NCBI GenBank assembly: GCA_963920525.1 | Contig: OY986436.1 | Span: forward strand, 11,485,467-11,549,466 | Direction of reading: 5' to 3' | DNA from: Dichetophora obliterata | Taxonomy: Eukaryota > Arthropoda > Insecta > Diptera > Sciomyzidae | DNA: 64,000 nucleotides | In this document: positions 22,101-28,624 of the stretch, in pieces | How the letters are laid out: the number at the start of each line of letters is the position of its first letter | Position numbering within the stretch: position 1 is the stretch's first letter | Notes under the pieces: generated by a model | What the model was told of the DNA's origin: nothing | The model's database searches: none | The model's input: only the letters and a program-made list of their open reading frames with translations | Position numbers and translations under genes: made by a program

Positions 22101-25100
22101 GTCACTGTTCTCTTCCCTAAAATTTCGGTCAAAAACAACTTTCTTTTCCGCAAAAACCTTTGTTTTCTTGTTTGTACATATTTGAATAATAAGTTGCTTC
22201 CATTGTCTACCAAGTTATCAATCGCTAAATTTATTAAAAAAAAAATTTTGATTTTGATTTTAGTAGACCTCTAAATTTATTTGTTGCTTTCTTCGGACTG
22301 AAGGTCCAAAAAAAAAAAGAAAACTAATATGAAAGTCTCACGTTCGATGACAAAAGTCTCACGTTCGCGCAAAATATTTGCAATATTTAGGAAAAGCATC
22401 AGCTGAGCATTTGCAACAGAGCTGCCAATGAGTAACAGTGTTGCAGTATTGCCGCAGTTATCGAACAAGCCCTTAACGCCAAGCAAAGGACGATTGCTGC
22501 TTGGCTTTTTGGGAAAATCAATACGATATAGCCTAGAGAGAAGAGAGAGAGAGTTTGACATTTTAATCGGACACATCTGCTTATGGCACTTTGTTATTTT
22601 TTTATTGGGAAGGCATATCTTTTTCGAATTTTTATAGAAATTTGTCAAAAAATCCTTCCTATTAAATCCGATGGGGATTTTGGTTTTTCTTGTGCACCCA
22701 TCACACTCACCTGGCAAGTGTTGTGTCGCTTGTGGTACGCTTGTTTGTCGCTGCATACGTTGCATCTGCTGCTGTTGTTGTACAAACACACTGGCCGCTG
22801 CTGCTGCGCCGTACGGTGATTGAGGCGATGGTGAAGTTGATGATCCACCTGGAAAGCCACCGCCGCTACCACTATCGTTCGTTGCCTGAAAAGAATTCGA
22901 ACGTTGCAACGCTGAAGCATTTTGAGCGCCTGGCGAATTCAATGCTCGGCGTTGTTGCTGAAATTGGCGAGCGGCACTATAGGCGGTGACACCCTGTTGC
23001 AAGGCGGAAATAAAACAATTTTTATTCAAGTTCTAGCGTTTGTATATAATGCAAAAAACAATAACAACAACTCACATTTACCTGCAACTGTGCTGACAAC
23101 ATGGGATTATGTTGCTGCAGCGACAGTCGTGTGCTGGCCGCATTAGCAGCTGACCACTGTTGCTGTTGAGCGGCAGATTGCATAACAGGCGACTGCACGC
23201 TGCCGTTGCCACCGCCAAAAGACGGTTGTCGCGGCGATAGCTGAGCTCCGCCAGTGTTGCCGCCAGCTTGGCTGGCTTGAAATACCAGCTGTTGTTGCTG
23301 TTGTTGTGCAACATTTGCAGCTGCTGCCTGTTGTGCCGCCTGCACCTGCGACAATTGCTGCTGCTGCTGTGGCGACAGGCGCTGCGCATTTGCGGGGAAA
23401 TGTGGACTATAGCCTTGAGATGGTTGGGGACTGAACGGTGCATTGCGCTGTCCAGGGCTAAGCTGCTGCTGCATGAGGCTTTGCGCAAAACTCGGGCTCA
23501 GCTGTGAGTCGGGTGGCATATTCGTGCGAGACAGCGAAACATTGGGCGCCACCGTATTGTTCAGCAACGAACCGATGTTGTTCATGCCCGGACTAAGACC
23601 CAAGCCACTGGCATTTTCGGGCACTAGCAGTTGTTGCTTCTGCTGCTGCTGCAAGAGACGTTCTTTTTGCTGCGCAGCAGCCAGCTGCTGTTGTTGACGC
23701 TCACGTATGCGATATTGCTGCTGCTGCTGTTGCTGTTGAGTGGCACTAGACATACCAACACCGCCACCAACATTGAGCGGGACACGTCCGCGTGCGGTAT
23801 ACATGGGAGGTGGTCGCTGGAAACCCTGTCAAATAGTAGAAAATTGCTTAGCTTTAAAAAATTTGCACAAATATTTAAACTCTTACCTGATTGTTGGCGC
23901 GCATTTGCTCCATAAGCTGCTGCATTTGCAGCTGCTGGTTGTTGTTGCGCAGCTGCTGCACCATCTGCAGCATTTGTTGCTGTTGTTGTTGTTGCTGCTG
24001 CTGTTGCTGCACGCCCAGCATACCACTAGAGGGATAAGCAGGTGGCTGCTGACCCTGGTGCGGCGGCTGGTGCGGCAGCTGCTGCTGCTGCTGTTGTTGC
24101 ATATGCGACTGCGCGAGACCAAATCCGGACGTCTCGGACATCAGCGAATTTTGTATGGCGCTGATGGCCAAGCGTTCGTTGATCTCCTGCTGCGTCAGGC
24201 CGGCGCTGGATGTGGTGGGTGTTGTCGGCATAAATGATTGGTCATCGGTGACGAATTCCATGACGATGTCGAGCATCTTGGAGAGCTCAGGATCGCCATC
24301 GGAATTAAGCATTTGCTGCTGTTGTTGCTGCTGCAATAGCAGTTGTTGCTGTTGTTGCAGTTGTTGCTGTTGGTGCTGTTGTGCAGCAGCAACAGCGGCG
24401 CTGAGGGAGGCGGTTGTGGCGGATGAGGTAGCTGTGGCAATTGTAGGTGTGGCATGCAGCGCACTGCCGAATGGCGAGTGATGAATTTGATCGGCTGGCG
24501 ACATTTGCTGGGCATGTGTGAAGCTCATTTGTTGCTGTTGTTGTTGTTGCTGCTGCTGCTGCTGTTGAGGTCGTTGTATGTTGGGCGCGCTGGCAGCGGA
24601 GGCGTTTTGATTTGGTTGCTGTTGCTGCTGCTGCTGTTGCGTGAGGTAGGCTTCGGAAGGCTGCTTGCGTTGATGGCTGCCACGTGACGTCGTTGCCGAC
24701 GACGCGTGCGCGTGTGTATTGATTGTGGCTGTTGTGGCTGCGGCAGAGGCGGCTGTGATTTGTTGCGTTGCGCCCTTCGGCTGCACTGTTGTATGCTGCA
24801 TCGTCAGCCCTCCCATGCCGACGCCACCGGCTGGCCCTAGTATCGTTGCTGTCGAGCTGACGCGATTCACTGTCGAAGACGTGATGTCCGGAATGACTTT
24901 GACTACGGATGGCGCTGGCAGCACTGGATTCTTCGGTGGATTCTCAAGCAAAGAGGCAAGCATTTTATTCTTTTCGCGCAGCTGTGACGGTTTAGCGTCA
25001 GAGCGCTTGGCTGTAATGCCGTCGTCCGGCTCATTCAGGGAACGCTTGCGCGACATGGCCGGATCGGTGCCTTGTATCTTGAGTATACGCTTGAGGTCCT

Positions 25101-28019
25101 CGGTCGTTAGAATGTTGTTGGCATTGGAGTGATGTGCGTGGCCATGCCCATGATGGCCATCGTCCTTCTGTAGCTGACGCATTAGTTCGCTCGGGCGTCC
25201 ACCGCCACTTGAAGAGGAGGATGTGCCTTTGGCTTCCTCATCCTCGGTCTTTTCGTTGAGTAGCTGAGGTGAAGCAGAACAGTTTGATGTAAAAAGAAGG
25301 ACTTTTTTGCGTGTTTTTACTCACCTGCAACAGCATCGGATTGTTTGTGTTGGACTTTTGCATGCCGGGGCCAAATATGCGCCCGCCTGAGGTGTGACCC
25401 ATTTTGAAGATGCCAGTAGGAGTGCCTGGCAAAGAGCCACTGCCGGGAGGTCCATCCTTCTCCTCATCGGTATTCAGCAAACCCTGACCAAAATACTTAA
25501 AATTATAAAGAAAAAAAAAGCAAAAGCTTATATAAGCAGCAACTCAAAAATTAAAAGTAAAGCAACACAAACTTACCTTGAGGATGTTTTTGTTGTCCTT
25601 GGTGTCGCCATCATTGCCATTGCCACCACCACCAGCGCTGGAACCAGCGCCATGCAACAAGCTAGATTGATGAGGCTTTAGCGTGAGCAGATGACGTAGG
25701 CGCTCTGAATCCGTGCTGTTGGGACCTGGACCTGGACCTGGACCAGAACCAGCGCCAGCTTGTGTCGGATTCTGTGATGGCGTGCTCAACATGCCGCCGG
25801 GTGCACCGTTTTGCAGCGGATGCTGCTGCATGCTGCTCGCATTATTGTTGTTGTTACTATTTGTGGTGTTATTATTGTTGTTGTTACTATTATTGTTGTT
25901 GTTGTTATTCAAGTGGTCCTTATCGCTTTTTTGGTCCGCGCCACTGTCAAAAGAAGGGAAACTAAAACCGAAGCTGTTGGCACCGACACCCGAACCGCTG
26001 CCACCACCCACGCCACCCAGAATCCCCGACTGACTGGCATTCGACTGCGGCGACGGCATGCTAGCCGCCGAGTGCGAGGACAGCTGATAAGGCGTCGATG
26101 GCGAGGCGCACACCGTGTGCGCAACCGGACTAAATGCATGCCCCGAGGGTGGGCGTGGCGTGCTTACAGGCGTTGCCACAGAGGCCCGCGAATTCGGACG
26201 CGAATCGGTCCAGCCGGTGGCGGCGTCCATTTCAAATGTGGAATGAGCGAAGTCGAAATCAAAAGCTTCCGGACCGAAGAACGATTGAACATCGCCAGGA
26301 CCGGAAGGCGATGATGTGAACGAGGTGACCAGCGAGGAGTTGTTGGAGTTGTGATGGTGCCGCGGTGAGGACTGCACGCCATGCGTGCTCGTGCTACTGC
26401 CACCACCGTTTATGACAGCGGAGGTCATCAGGGGACCGCCCACATTCGTGGTCTGCGTGTGATGATGATGCGCGCTGGAGCCGCTACTTATGGTTTGCAT
26501 GCCGCCACCCATCAAACCACTGCTCAGCAGTATGGAAGAATGTGGCGAGCCACCCCCCATTAAAGAGTTCGAGTCCAACGACAGCGAGGAGACAAGCGAT
26601 GAGACCAGAGCAGAGCCGCCAGGCGGCGATACCGAAGACACGTTGCTCATGTTGTTGCTATTCATGTCGTTCTCCGTATTCAGCAGCGTCTGCACCGACA
26701 TGATAAAGTCGCTCTCGCCAGGCGTCTGATTGATAAACAGTCTCGAGTTGGCCTTCACGTGCACGTAAACATCCGGTGCGCCGAGACGCAAGCGAAATGG
26801 TACCGAAATAAAGTTCGGTATAGGCGGATGTACGCCTAGGCCACCGCCTGGTGATTGCGATGCAACTGAAGGACCAGCTGCTATGGCAGAGTCCTGTATA
26901 TCTTTGAGGTGCGACTTGAGACGATGCAGATCTTGCTGATGGCAGAGATCTTGTATGAGCCGACCGACCCAATTGGACAAATGCAGCTTGAAGTGTTCAC
27001 GCAAGGCGGTCGCATCCAAGCTGAGTATCTTGCCGTGTATGTCCAGTTTGAAGGTCATCTGCTCGACAGGCTGCTGCACAACATGTTGCGTGATGTTCAT
27101 CTCGAGTGGTGATTCATCTTCGGGTCGTGTGATGAGGCAGAGTACGGAGGAAGCGGCGTCACCATCATCTGTCAAGGGAAATTAAAAAAAAAGGAGATTT
27201 AAAACAATGTCCAATTCCCATGTCAACTCATTTAGACTCACCTTTCACGGGCGCCGCAATCAATACCACCTCCTCGAAAAGTGATTTTTGGTCCATAGCT
27301 TCGTGGTTGCTCATCTGTGTCGACGCGCGCCCGTCTTTGACTAACATTCGAACTTTGGTCGAAATGCTGCGTTTCGCTTTCGCTGACTGTGAGCTGGCTG
27401 CGGAGCCAGTGCCTGGCGTGCCACCGCCCTGATGATCTGTGCGCGATGCCTCCTCATGTTCTCCAATGCCCCAACCGCTTGTTGCTACTCCAACGCTTTG
27501 CGCTGCCGGCGATGCTGTGTACGACATATTGTTTATTATAGGATCCAGCTTGGCATGATCGCCTGGATACAGGTACGTGTAGAGCGGTTTCTTGTAGAGA
27601 TCCTGCTTTTCATAGCCGATAAGCTCGCGTATATTTTGTGTACACGACTCGATGATGCCGTCTGCGTTGACCTGCAGCAATACCCAACCCACTGAAGAGA
27701 TGTAATGCTCGAGCGCCTCAAAGTATGCTGAAATCTCAGGTGCCTGACCGTTTAGCAGCGAGGGCTCTGGCAGCGGCGGTTCAGTTGAGCTAACCTCACC
27801 TTGTTGCACCGGATGTATGGAGCAGTTGTCGGTGGCACAGCGCAAGCAACGTGTTGAGGTTGTTGTTTTTGAGTTATTTGCCGCTGTGGAATTTGTCGCT
27901 GCAGTATTGGATGTGCCCGAATGCGATGATGTTAACGACGACGTGGAGGAGGAGGTTGACGTATTTCTAGAGGTTGAAGAGATATCACGACTTTGGCCCT
28001 TATCGCAAATATCACGGTA
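6774..28019 (-). CDS. tai: taiman-like p160 steroid-receptor coactivator (gene span, eight coding exons, N-terminus not in window)
   Basis: Taiman is the insect p160/SRC coactivator. It works in the nucleus with ligand-bound nuclear receptors (EcR/USP) and with the juvenile-hormone receptor Met. Exons on the minus strand are 28019-27242, 27168-25577, 25483-25325, 25263-23887, 23825-23082, 22993-22711, 10587-10405 and 7112-6774. Every junction has AG/GT borders and the phases join without a break (about 1,818 codons). Visible order: Ser/Thr/Asn-rich lead, PAS-A, PAS-B, Ser/Gly/Asn-rich linker, three LXXLL boxes (LRHLL, LKGLL, LLQLL), a long poly-Gln region, then SDFVKQELRAVVSGRA near the C-terminus, a p160 hallmark. 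Family membership is established knowledge applied to motifs I can see. The bHLH domain expected before PAS-A is absent here, so the gene is 5'-partial. Introns of 12.1 kb and 3.3 kb are full of repeats, while the others are 61-93 bp. Confidence 0.93.
7113..7956 (-). other. tai: tai intron, AT-rich, (TG)n patches
   Basis: Left part of the 3.3 kb intron between exons 8 and 7. It holds (TG)n-type runs near 7335-7352, 7545-7557 and 7690-7702 and otherwise AT-rich sequence without recognisable elements. Confidence 0.6.
7957..9150. repeat. (AAAAT)n pentanucleotide satellite in tai intron
   Basis: About 1.2 kb of nearly perfect AAAAT repeats, with short interruptions near 8222-8240, 8442-8520, 8580-8630, 8728-8790 and 9050-9150. 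It yields long open frames of repeated Phe-Ile-Leu-Phe-Tyr, which are artefacts of the repeat and not proteins. Length in the assembly may not be reliable. Confidence 0.97.
9507..9735. mobile_element. piggyBac-type MITE (second)
   Basis: The right end reads CCATACCTCAAAGAGTTAA (TTAA at 9732-9735). The left end reads CTAACTCTTTGAAGTACCA, an inverted match with TTAA decayed to CTAA. The ~225 bp AT-rich interior is non-coding. It lies within the 3.3 kb tai intron; the remainder of 9151-10404 is AT-rich with no other feature seen. Confidence 0.55.
10405..10587 (-). CDS. tai: tai exon 7 of window: 183 bp exon between two large introns
   Basis: I found this exon by splice signals and phase, not by a long open frame. 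The acceptor ...aactacag|GCTCACC and the donor AGAGCG|GTAAGA bracket 183 bp. The two leading bases complete Gly from exon 6. It reads SPRSFAATPCDSSGNMLGIN, then an Asn/Ser run, SMMYNSMQHAGQGAPTSNDY and YGRTQS, and exits in phase 1. The composition matches the flanking tai exons, and the phases fit both neighbours, which is the main support. Some isoforms may skip or replace it. Confidence 0.82.
10588..11472 (-). other. tai: tai intron, with (CT)n microsatellite
   Basis: Start (transcript 3' end) of the 12.1 kb intron. It contains a CT-rich microsatellite at 11166-11212. A loose repeat of GGGGTCGAT/GGGTCGTTAT-type sequence with a T-rich follow-on (11212-11260 and 11370-11405) suggests an old tandem duplication. 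Nothing coding. Confidence 0.5.
11469..11753. mobile_element. piggyBac-type MITE (third)
   Basis: TTAA at 11469-11472 is followed by CCCTTAACTGGTGCACCTC. The right end GGAGTACCAGTTAAGAGT is followed by TTAA at 11750-11753. Terminal inverted repeats are ~14 bp with one or two mismatches. GGTCCCAGGGACC near the left and GGTCCCACAGAC near the right extend the symmetry. The element is 277 bp and non-coding. Confidence 0.7.
11754..13195 (-). other. tai: tai intron, AT-rich; holds one copy of a dispersed repeat
   Basis: A weak inverted pair (GCCACACATTCTACTC near 11914 and GCTGTGTGGTTGTTG near 11990) may be a worn hairpin. At 12480-12690 there is a reverse-orientation copy of the repeat at 63655-63850; shared blocks are CATTTTGGTGCATAAATCG and GGTTTGGGAGCTACG. 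No gene. Confidence 0.5.
13198..13930. repeat. imperfect inverted-repeat (fold-back) element
   Basis: The left arm near 13198-13280 (CATGATACAATGACCAGGTA, then GTATTAAT, GCTGTGGGCATA and ATGTCAAAA) matches the reverse complement of 13850-13930 (TGCCCACGCTGAACAGCTG, ATTAATACTACC and CTATCATGCTCA on the plus strand). Arms are ~75-80 bp and about 75-80% alike by eye. The spacer is non-coding. It is probably a fold-back MITE. Confidence 0.45.
14203..14864. mobile_element. MITE with 31 bp terminal inverted repeats
   Basis: The left end TGAAACCTGAAGTACAATAG plus 11 bases (14203-14233) matches the reverse complement of the right end (14834-14864) with one mismatch. Both ends continue with GAGCGAGAGTGC and then CGATGCGAGA-like sequence. 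The 662 bp interior has a minus-strand open frame of ~120 codons without recognisable domains. I could not read a clear target duplication, so the superfamily is open. Confidence 0.7.
15484..15704. repeat. long hairpin with ~100 bp arms
   Basis: 15484-15584 (starting CAGCCCTATCATGAATAATT) is nearly the exact reverse complement of 15604-15704 (ending TTATTGATGATAGGGCTG). About 94% of positions pair, around a ~19 nt loop. As RNA it would be a strong double-stranded stem within tai pre-mRNA. It is probably a fold-back MITE. Confidence 0.85.
16374..19328 (-). CDS. LINE-1 ORF2: APE endonuclease + reverse transcriptase
   Basis: From the first ATG (MALMSELN) this encodes 984 residues. The frame is open further up to 19358 but only with a TTG. 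The APE-type endonuclease fills residues ~30-270: NCGGMRSKLNK, FTETWL (catalytic Glu), GGGVLVAS, VILGDFNRP (Asp/Asn) and HHTPL (the usual terminal His). The reverse transcriptase is at ~480-740, with TDFSKAFDRVDHKIL, SSGVPQGSHLGPLLFNIF and the catalytic MYADD box. A thumb/C-terminal region follows (IWNPSFDSHRERIESIQKQF). There is no RNase H. The product would nick the target and prime reverse transcription there. ORF1 and ORF2 are in different frames and overlap, so ORF2 probably uses reinitiation or internal entry at an AUG. Confidence 0.93.
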   Translation of the reverse strand: MALMSELNMFLFFKNLVKSNSNIIVPNSSFLNIFYHNCGGMRSKLNKLYVDAKSCHFNVLVFTETWLNETFNNEEILDSNWTVFRKDRDYSSTGLSRGGGVLVASHNSLSSELIDTPNHKLFDHRIIRVCSGKSLNVYIGVVYIPPGSSETTYNELCETLTTFTSSLKEEDKVVILGDFNRPNISFVTDENDNFLLPVNLSNAIDFNLLSTFYGSDLQQVSSVQNQNGRWLDLIFTNSYEEVKVSPCMGAENLLTNTVHHTPLKVVFSANNINFTQSYNNTIAYDYLNADYERIKCYLSSLNWNHILFNLDLDSAVSIFYQHIFTAIESYVPIIKKKNKLTEPWLDNNLRFLRNQRNKIYKLLKNTDNISDELKLRYDELSREFSIKSEEAYKLYTNIIGEKIVQEPRKFFDFVNMKRKSSGYPSSMFKGNVTSSNSLEISNLYADHFKEVFCLPTTLSETSPSSTIIVDSLYLTQEEISNAIKELDILKGPGPDLIPTSFLVRCLDQLLLPLHIIFNESLVCGTFPSYWKSSHLTPIYKNGDKRSVENYRGIAILSAIPKLFEKLICEKLTSFINPRLNEQQHGFRKGRSTTTNLMIMVSDVLVKMEKGHQIDAVYTDFSKAFDRVDHKILIYKLEKFGVAGSILSWLKSYLNGRSQFVKFQGVLSKKIAVSSGVPQGSHLGPLLFNIFISDLSEVLNDIPHLMYADDLKMYYSIQSDVDVNFLQSKLLSLEQWCFQNKLHLNVNKCNVISFSRKNNVTLHTYHLNSIELKRVNHIVDLGVVLDCKMRFNLHYDKIVSRASKQLGFIKRRANEFKNIWVTTSLYRALVRPILEYACIIWNPSFDSHRERIESIQKQFLLYALRDMYNPHDYCSLPSYEHRLSLLNLMPLSTRRSLLGSCFTFDVINGAIHSEYISNMISFNDPIRRTRHTRLLTEYQHQTTYANNEPISRCCREFNNISIYYSPSMSKSSFKQTLYKSLRNQN
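19249..21606 (-). CDS. LINE-1 ORF1 protein with N-terminal PHD-like zinc finger
   Basis: 785 residues from a true ATG. Residues ~5-60 have a Cys/His array (CAKINC, CNGLC, H-x2-C, FFCDEC) matching a PHD-type C4HC3 finger, a module known in ORF1 of CR1-related LINEs. Residues ~60-240 are helical and probably coiled coil. Residues ~250-370 are Pro/Ser/Thr-rich. Around 375-480 a compact segment (KIKKLHDSNEIDKTTLFIKG, KFCSFKLNIPSQYAWMF) may be an RNA-binding fold. It is followed by a basic Ser/Asn-rich stretch (KKSKTSRS and SNSNHNS-like). A second compact C-terminal segment is at ~660-780. It probably binds element RNA in the RNP. Its 3' end overlaps ORF2 by 80 nt. Confidence 0.85.
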   Translation of the reverse strand: MEPACAKINCSIEDKGAIKLSCNGLCGKSYHGTCVGMTKRSLNYFQEYTSHFKFFCDECMDLSLSHVMLAIKCLSDSLNVMHSANKQVISKIPNFEIMTHVSDDLARVESICKANNSDISNISKNLRILTDLVKDSEKNFIWKTAISELNIEVKKSLDVLKNDNTAKNILSMLTSLRYDVDIALQSGKPQPSPPQSDPMLEILHQKISDISDDLEVFRVTLADVVDEIRSAPNRAEISYPQASHHNSSSIFEEIMEASIRLPQVTSLPANLNSLTAYDTTEHITPIATPQNIAMNPPQIGSPPSTVPTIAHSIRSSTISPKQNKNTNNSQPGSPSATSPRDSPPIAAPRNNLIHKFGTSWTSTQWQNRIKKLHDSNEIDKTTLFIKGPSVKTTISWMSTYFRNKFGISITNCSKISNKAKKFCSFKLNIPSQYAWMFLNNSGERHGEWLITEWTNKPGKKSKTSRSLQSSGSSRIESSERNPNINKNPLSKSNYSSCSNSFTYINSRPNSKSKLNSYSNSNHNSKNPLYKRNVNLPVLESKPYSSNKFVQPKSHHNSDSNWNLKTSIFPIFSPIINQNTASSYNKMITGSNLAPKPPTHQTRKRVSFNLNNNETNCEKYPNFIHSHTLNPSPPTGSGLPKPSSVSNELCNQPGSPTSFLDPLLPPKVKLTLNSCEGTESRYALSRLRENNVYNNVRLYLAYMYKAPDSTCIEGKTKTNLRVLIQQEGLPTGVEDLRNLFVRFHEHLGVTVDQVKVDLETYGAHVRAKHVSLLQKSRKEQQQYYRS
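21831..22710 (-). other. tai: tai intron between LINE-1 and exon 6
   Basis: AT-rich with T and A runs; nothing recognised. The exon 6 reading frame stays open leftward into the intron to 22277 after the donor, which would give an alternative C-terminus if the intron were retained. Confidence 0.5.
22711..22993 (-). CDS. tai: tai exon 6 of window: Gln/Gly/Ser-rich
   Basis: This 283 bp exon has acceptor ...ccttgcaacag and donor TTGCCAG|GTGAGT, and leaves one base (phase 1). It encodes GVTAYSAARQFQQQ, LNSPGAQNASALQRSNSF, a Gly/Ser run with SPSPQSPYG, then Gln/Met/Arg repeats ending QHLP. The next coding exon I can match is 12.1 kb away across a repeat-filled intron, and its 2-base lead completes Gly. 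Confidence 0.9.
23082..23825 (-). CDS. tai: tai exon 5 of window: Gln/Ser/Pro-rich region
   Basis: This 744 bp, 248-codon exon runs from ...atttgacag|GGT to TTGCAG|GTAAAT, phase 0 at both ends. It encodes GFQRPPPMYTARGRVPLNVG, a Gln-rich stretch with RIRERQQQQ and KERLLQQQQK, then repeated SPG/SPQ motifs (LSPGMN, LSPGQR, FSPQPSQ, LSPQQ), and ends LSAQLQ. This is the low-complexity transactivation region. No folded domain is evident. Confidence 0.92.
23887..25263 (-). CDS. tai: tai exon 4 of window: acidic/Gln-rich region
   Basis: This 1,377 bp (459-codon) exon has acceptor ...cacctcag, donor AATCAG|GTAAGA, and phase 0 at both ends. It opens LLNEKTEDEE, then SELMRQLQKDD, which resembles a degenerate third receptor box followed by KDD as in vertebrate SRCs. 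A conserved acidic patch follows around DPELSKMLDIVMEFVTDDQS. The rest is dominated by poly-Gln runs encoded by CAG/CAA with Ala/Thr/Ser spacers. Gln-run length is likely polymorphic. Leu/Cys-rich open frames on the plus strand are antisense shadows of the Gln codons. Confidence 0.94.
25325..25483 (-). CDS. tai: tai exon 3 of window: 53-codon exon bounded by two LXXLL boxes
   Basis: This 159 bp exon is phase 0 at both ends. It starts GLLNTDEEKD and ends NNPMLLQ, with acceptor ...ttttggtcag and donor TTGCAG|GTGAGT. Joining the upstream ...NILK gives LKGLL. Joining the downstream LLNEKTEDEE gives LLQLL. Both are LXXLL receptor-interaction motifs that exist only in the spliced product. In vertebrate p160 proteins the receptor boxes also cluster in this part of the protein. 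Because 159 is divisible by three, skipping would keep frame but break both motifs (the junction would read ILKLL). Confidence 0.93.
25577..27168 (-). CDS. tai: tai exon 2 of window: PAS-B, linker and first LXXLL box
   Basis: This 1,592 bp exon starts after ...ccttgacag and ends CTCAAG|GTAAGT, phase 0 at the end. The first ~190 residues carry the end of PAS-A (VLCLITRPED) and PAS-B (TFKLDIHGKILSLDATALRE, FRLRLGAPDVYVHVKANSRL, DFIMSVQTLLNTEND). A long Ser/Gly/His/Asn-rich linker follows, with many SP/TP sites and an Asn run. Near the end ERLRHLLTLK is a clear LXXLL nuclear-receptor box. The exon finishes NILK, which is completed to LKGLL by the next exon. Several long open frames on the opposite strand are shadows of this GC-rich coding sequence. 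Confidence 0.95.
27242..28019 (-). CDS. tai: tai exon 1 of window: PAS-A domain
   Basis: The acceptor is ...ccttgcag before TAC (Tyr) and the donor is GTGAAAG|GTGAGT. The 778 bp enter in phase 0 and leave one base, which makes Asp (G|AT) with the next exon. The first ~70 residues are a Ser/Thr/Asn-rich stretch. They are followed by a PAS-A domain (roughly residues 85-165 of this exon) recognisable by EALEHYISSVGWVLLQVNAD, IRELIGYE and the YLYPGDHAKL box. There is no ATG in a start context, so coding continues upstream beyond what I can identify. Confidence 0.93.
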
Positions 28020-28445
28020 CTGCAAGGAAAGGAAAAATTATATTGAATGCAAGTATGAATCACAAAAATTGTATTGTGTAGAGACACTTTAAAATGAAAA
28101 AACGAATTTTGAGGTTAAAATTTATTAGTTAGTTAAATAAGGTTATATAGGGCACAAACTAACCTTTGCTCAAGATATAAAATTAATGAATCAAGAAGAA
28201 ATTTATGAAGAATCAATAAAGAAAAGACATAATCGCAATCAATATATCGAATATAAAAAAAAATATCCTTTTTTGCGGTAGTTTTCAAAATAATTAACAA
28301 CTTCCATTTTTGTCATATATGTTATTTTTAAAATAAGTCGGTATTTTTCAAAATAATTAATATTCCATTTTTGTCATATATGTTATTTTTGCTAATTTTG
28401 ATAAGAATATATTTATTTATCTACCCTGCAAACATTTTTAATCGC
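28020..28445 (-). other. intronic AT-rich stretch upstream of the PAS-A exon
   Basis: A direct duplication lies at 28264-28330 and 28333-28395 (shared block TTTTTGTCATATATGTTATT after TTTTCAAAATAATTAA). No coding exon with a bHLH-like basic motif was found here. Confidence 0.45.
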
Positions 28446-28624
28446 TTCAGAGTCGCCAAAAAATCGCGTAAAGGGTTCGTAAGCGATTCACTGGTAAGAG
28501 TAGCTAACGAATCGTCAAGGAGGGTCTAAAGCGATTCGCTGCGAAGAGTCTCAAACGAATCGCCAAAAGAAGTCTTTAGCGATTCTCGGGAAGAGTCGCA
28601 CAAATCGGCAAAAGGGGTCTTAAG
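28446..28624 (+). repeat. ~48 bp tandem array (left part), split by a hAT-like insertion
   Basis: Imperfect units follow the pattern AGCGATTCNCTG-GAAGAGT-C-AACGAATCGCCAAAAGGGGTCT. They continue after the inserted element at 30512 (AAGCGATTCGCCGACAAGAG...) to about 30640. Non-coding. Confidence 0.6.

Noticed and set aside
23078..27185. Many 60-170 codon open frames on the plus strand and in other minus frames across the tai exons
   Set aside because: They are shadows of GC-rich CAG/CAA-repeat exons (Leu/Cys/Val runs on the antisense). The main frame has domain matches, consistent splice phases and p160 motifs; these do not.
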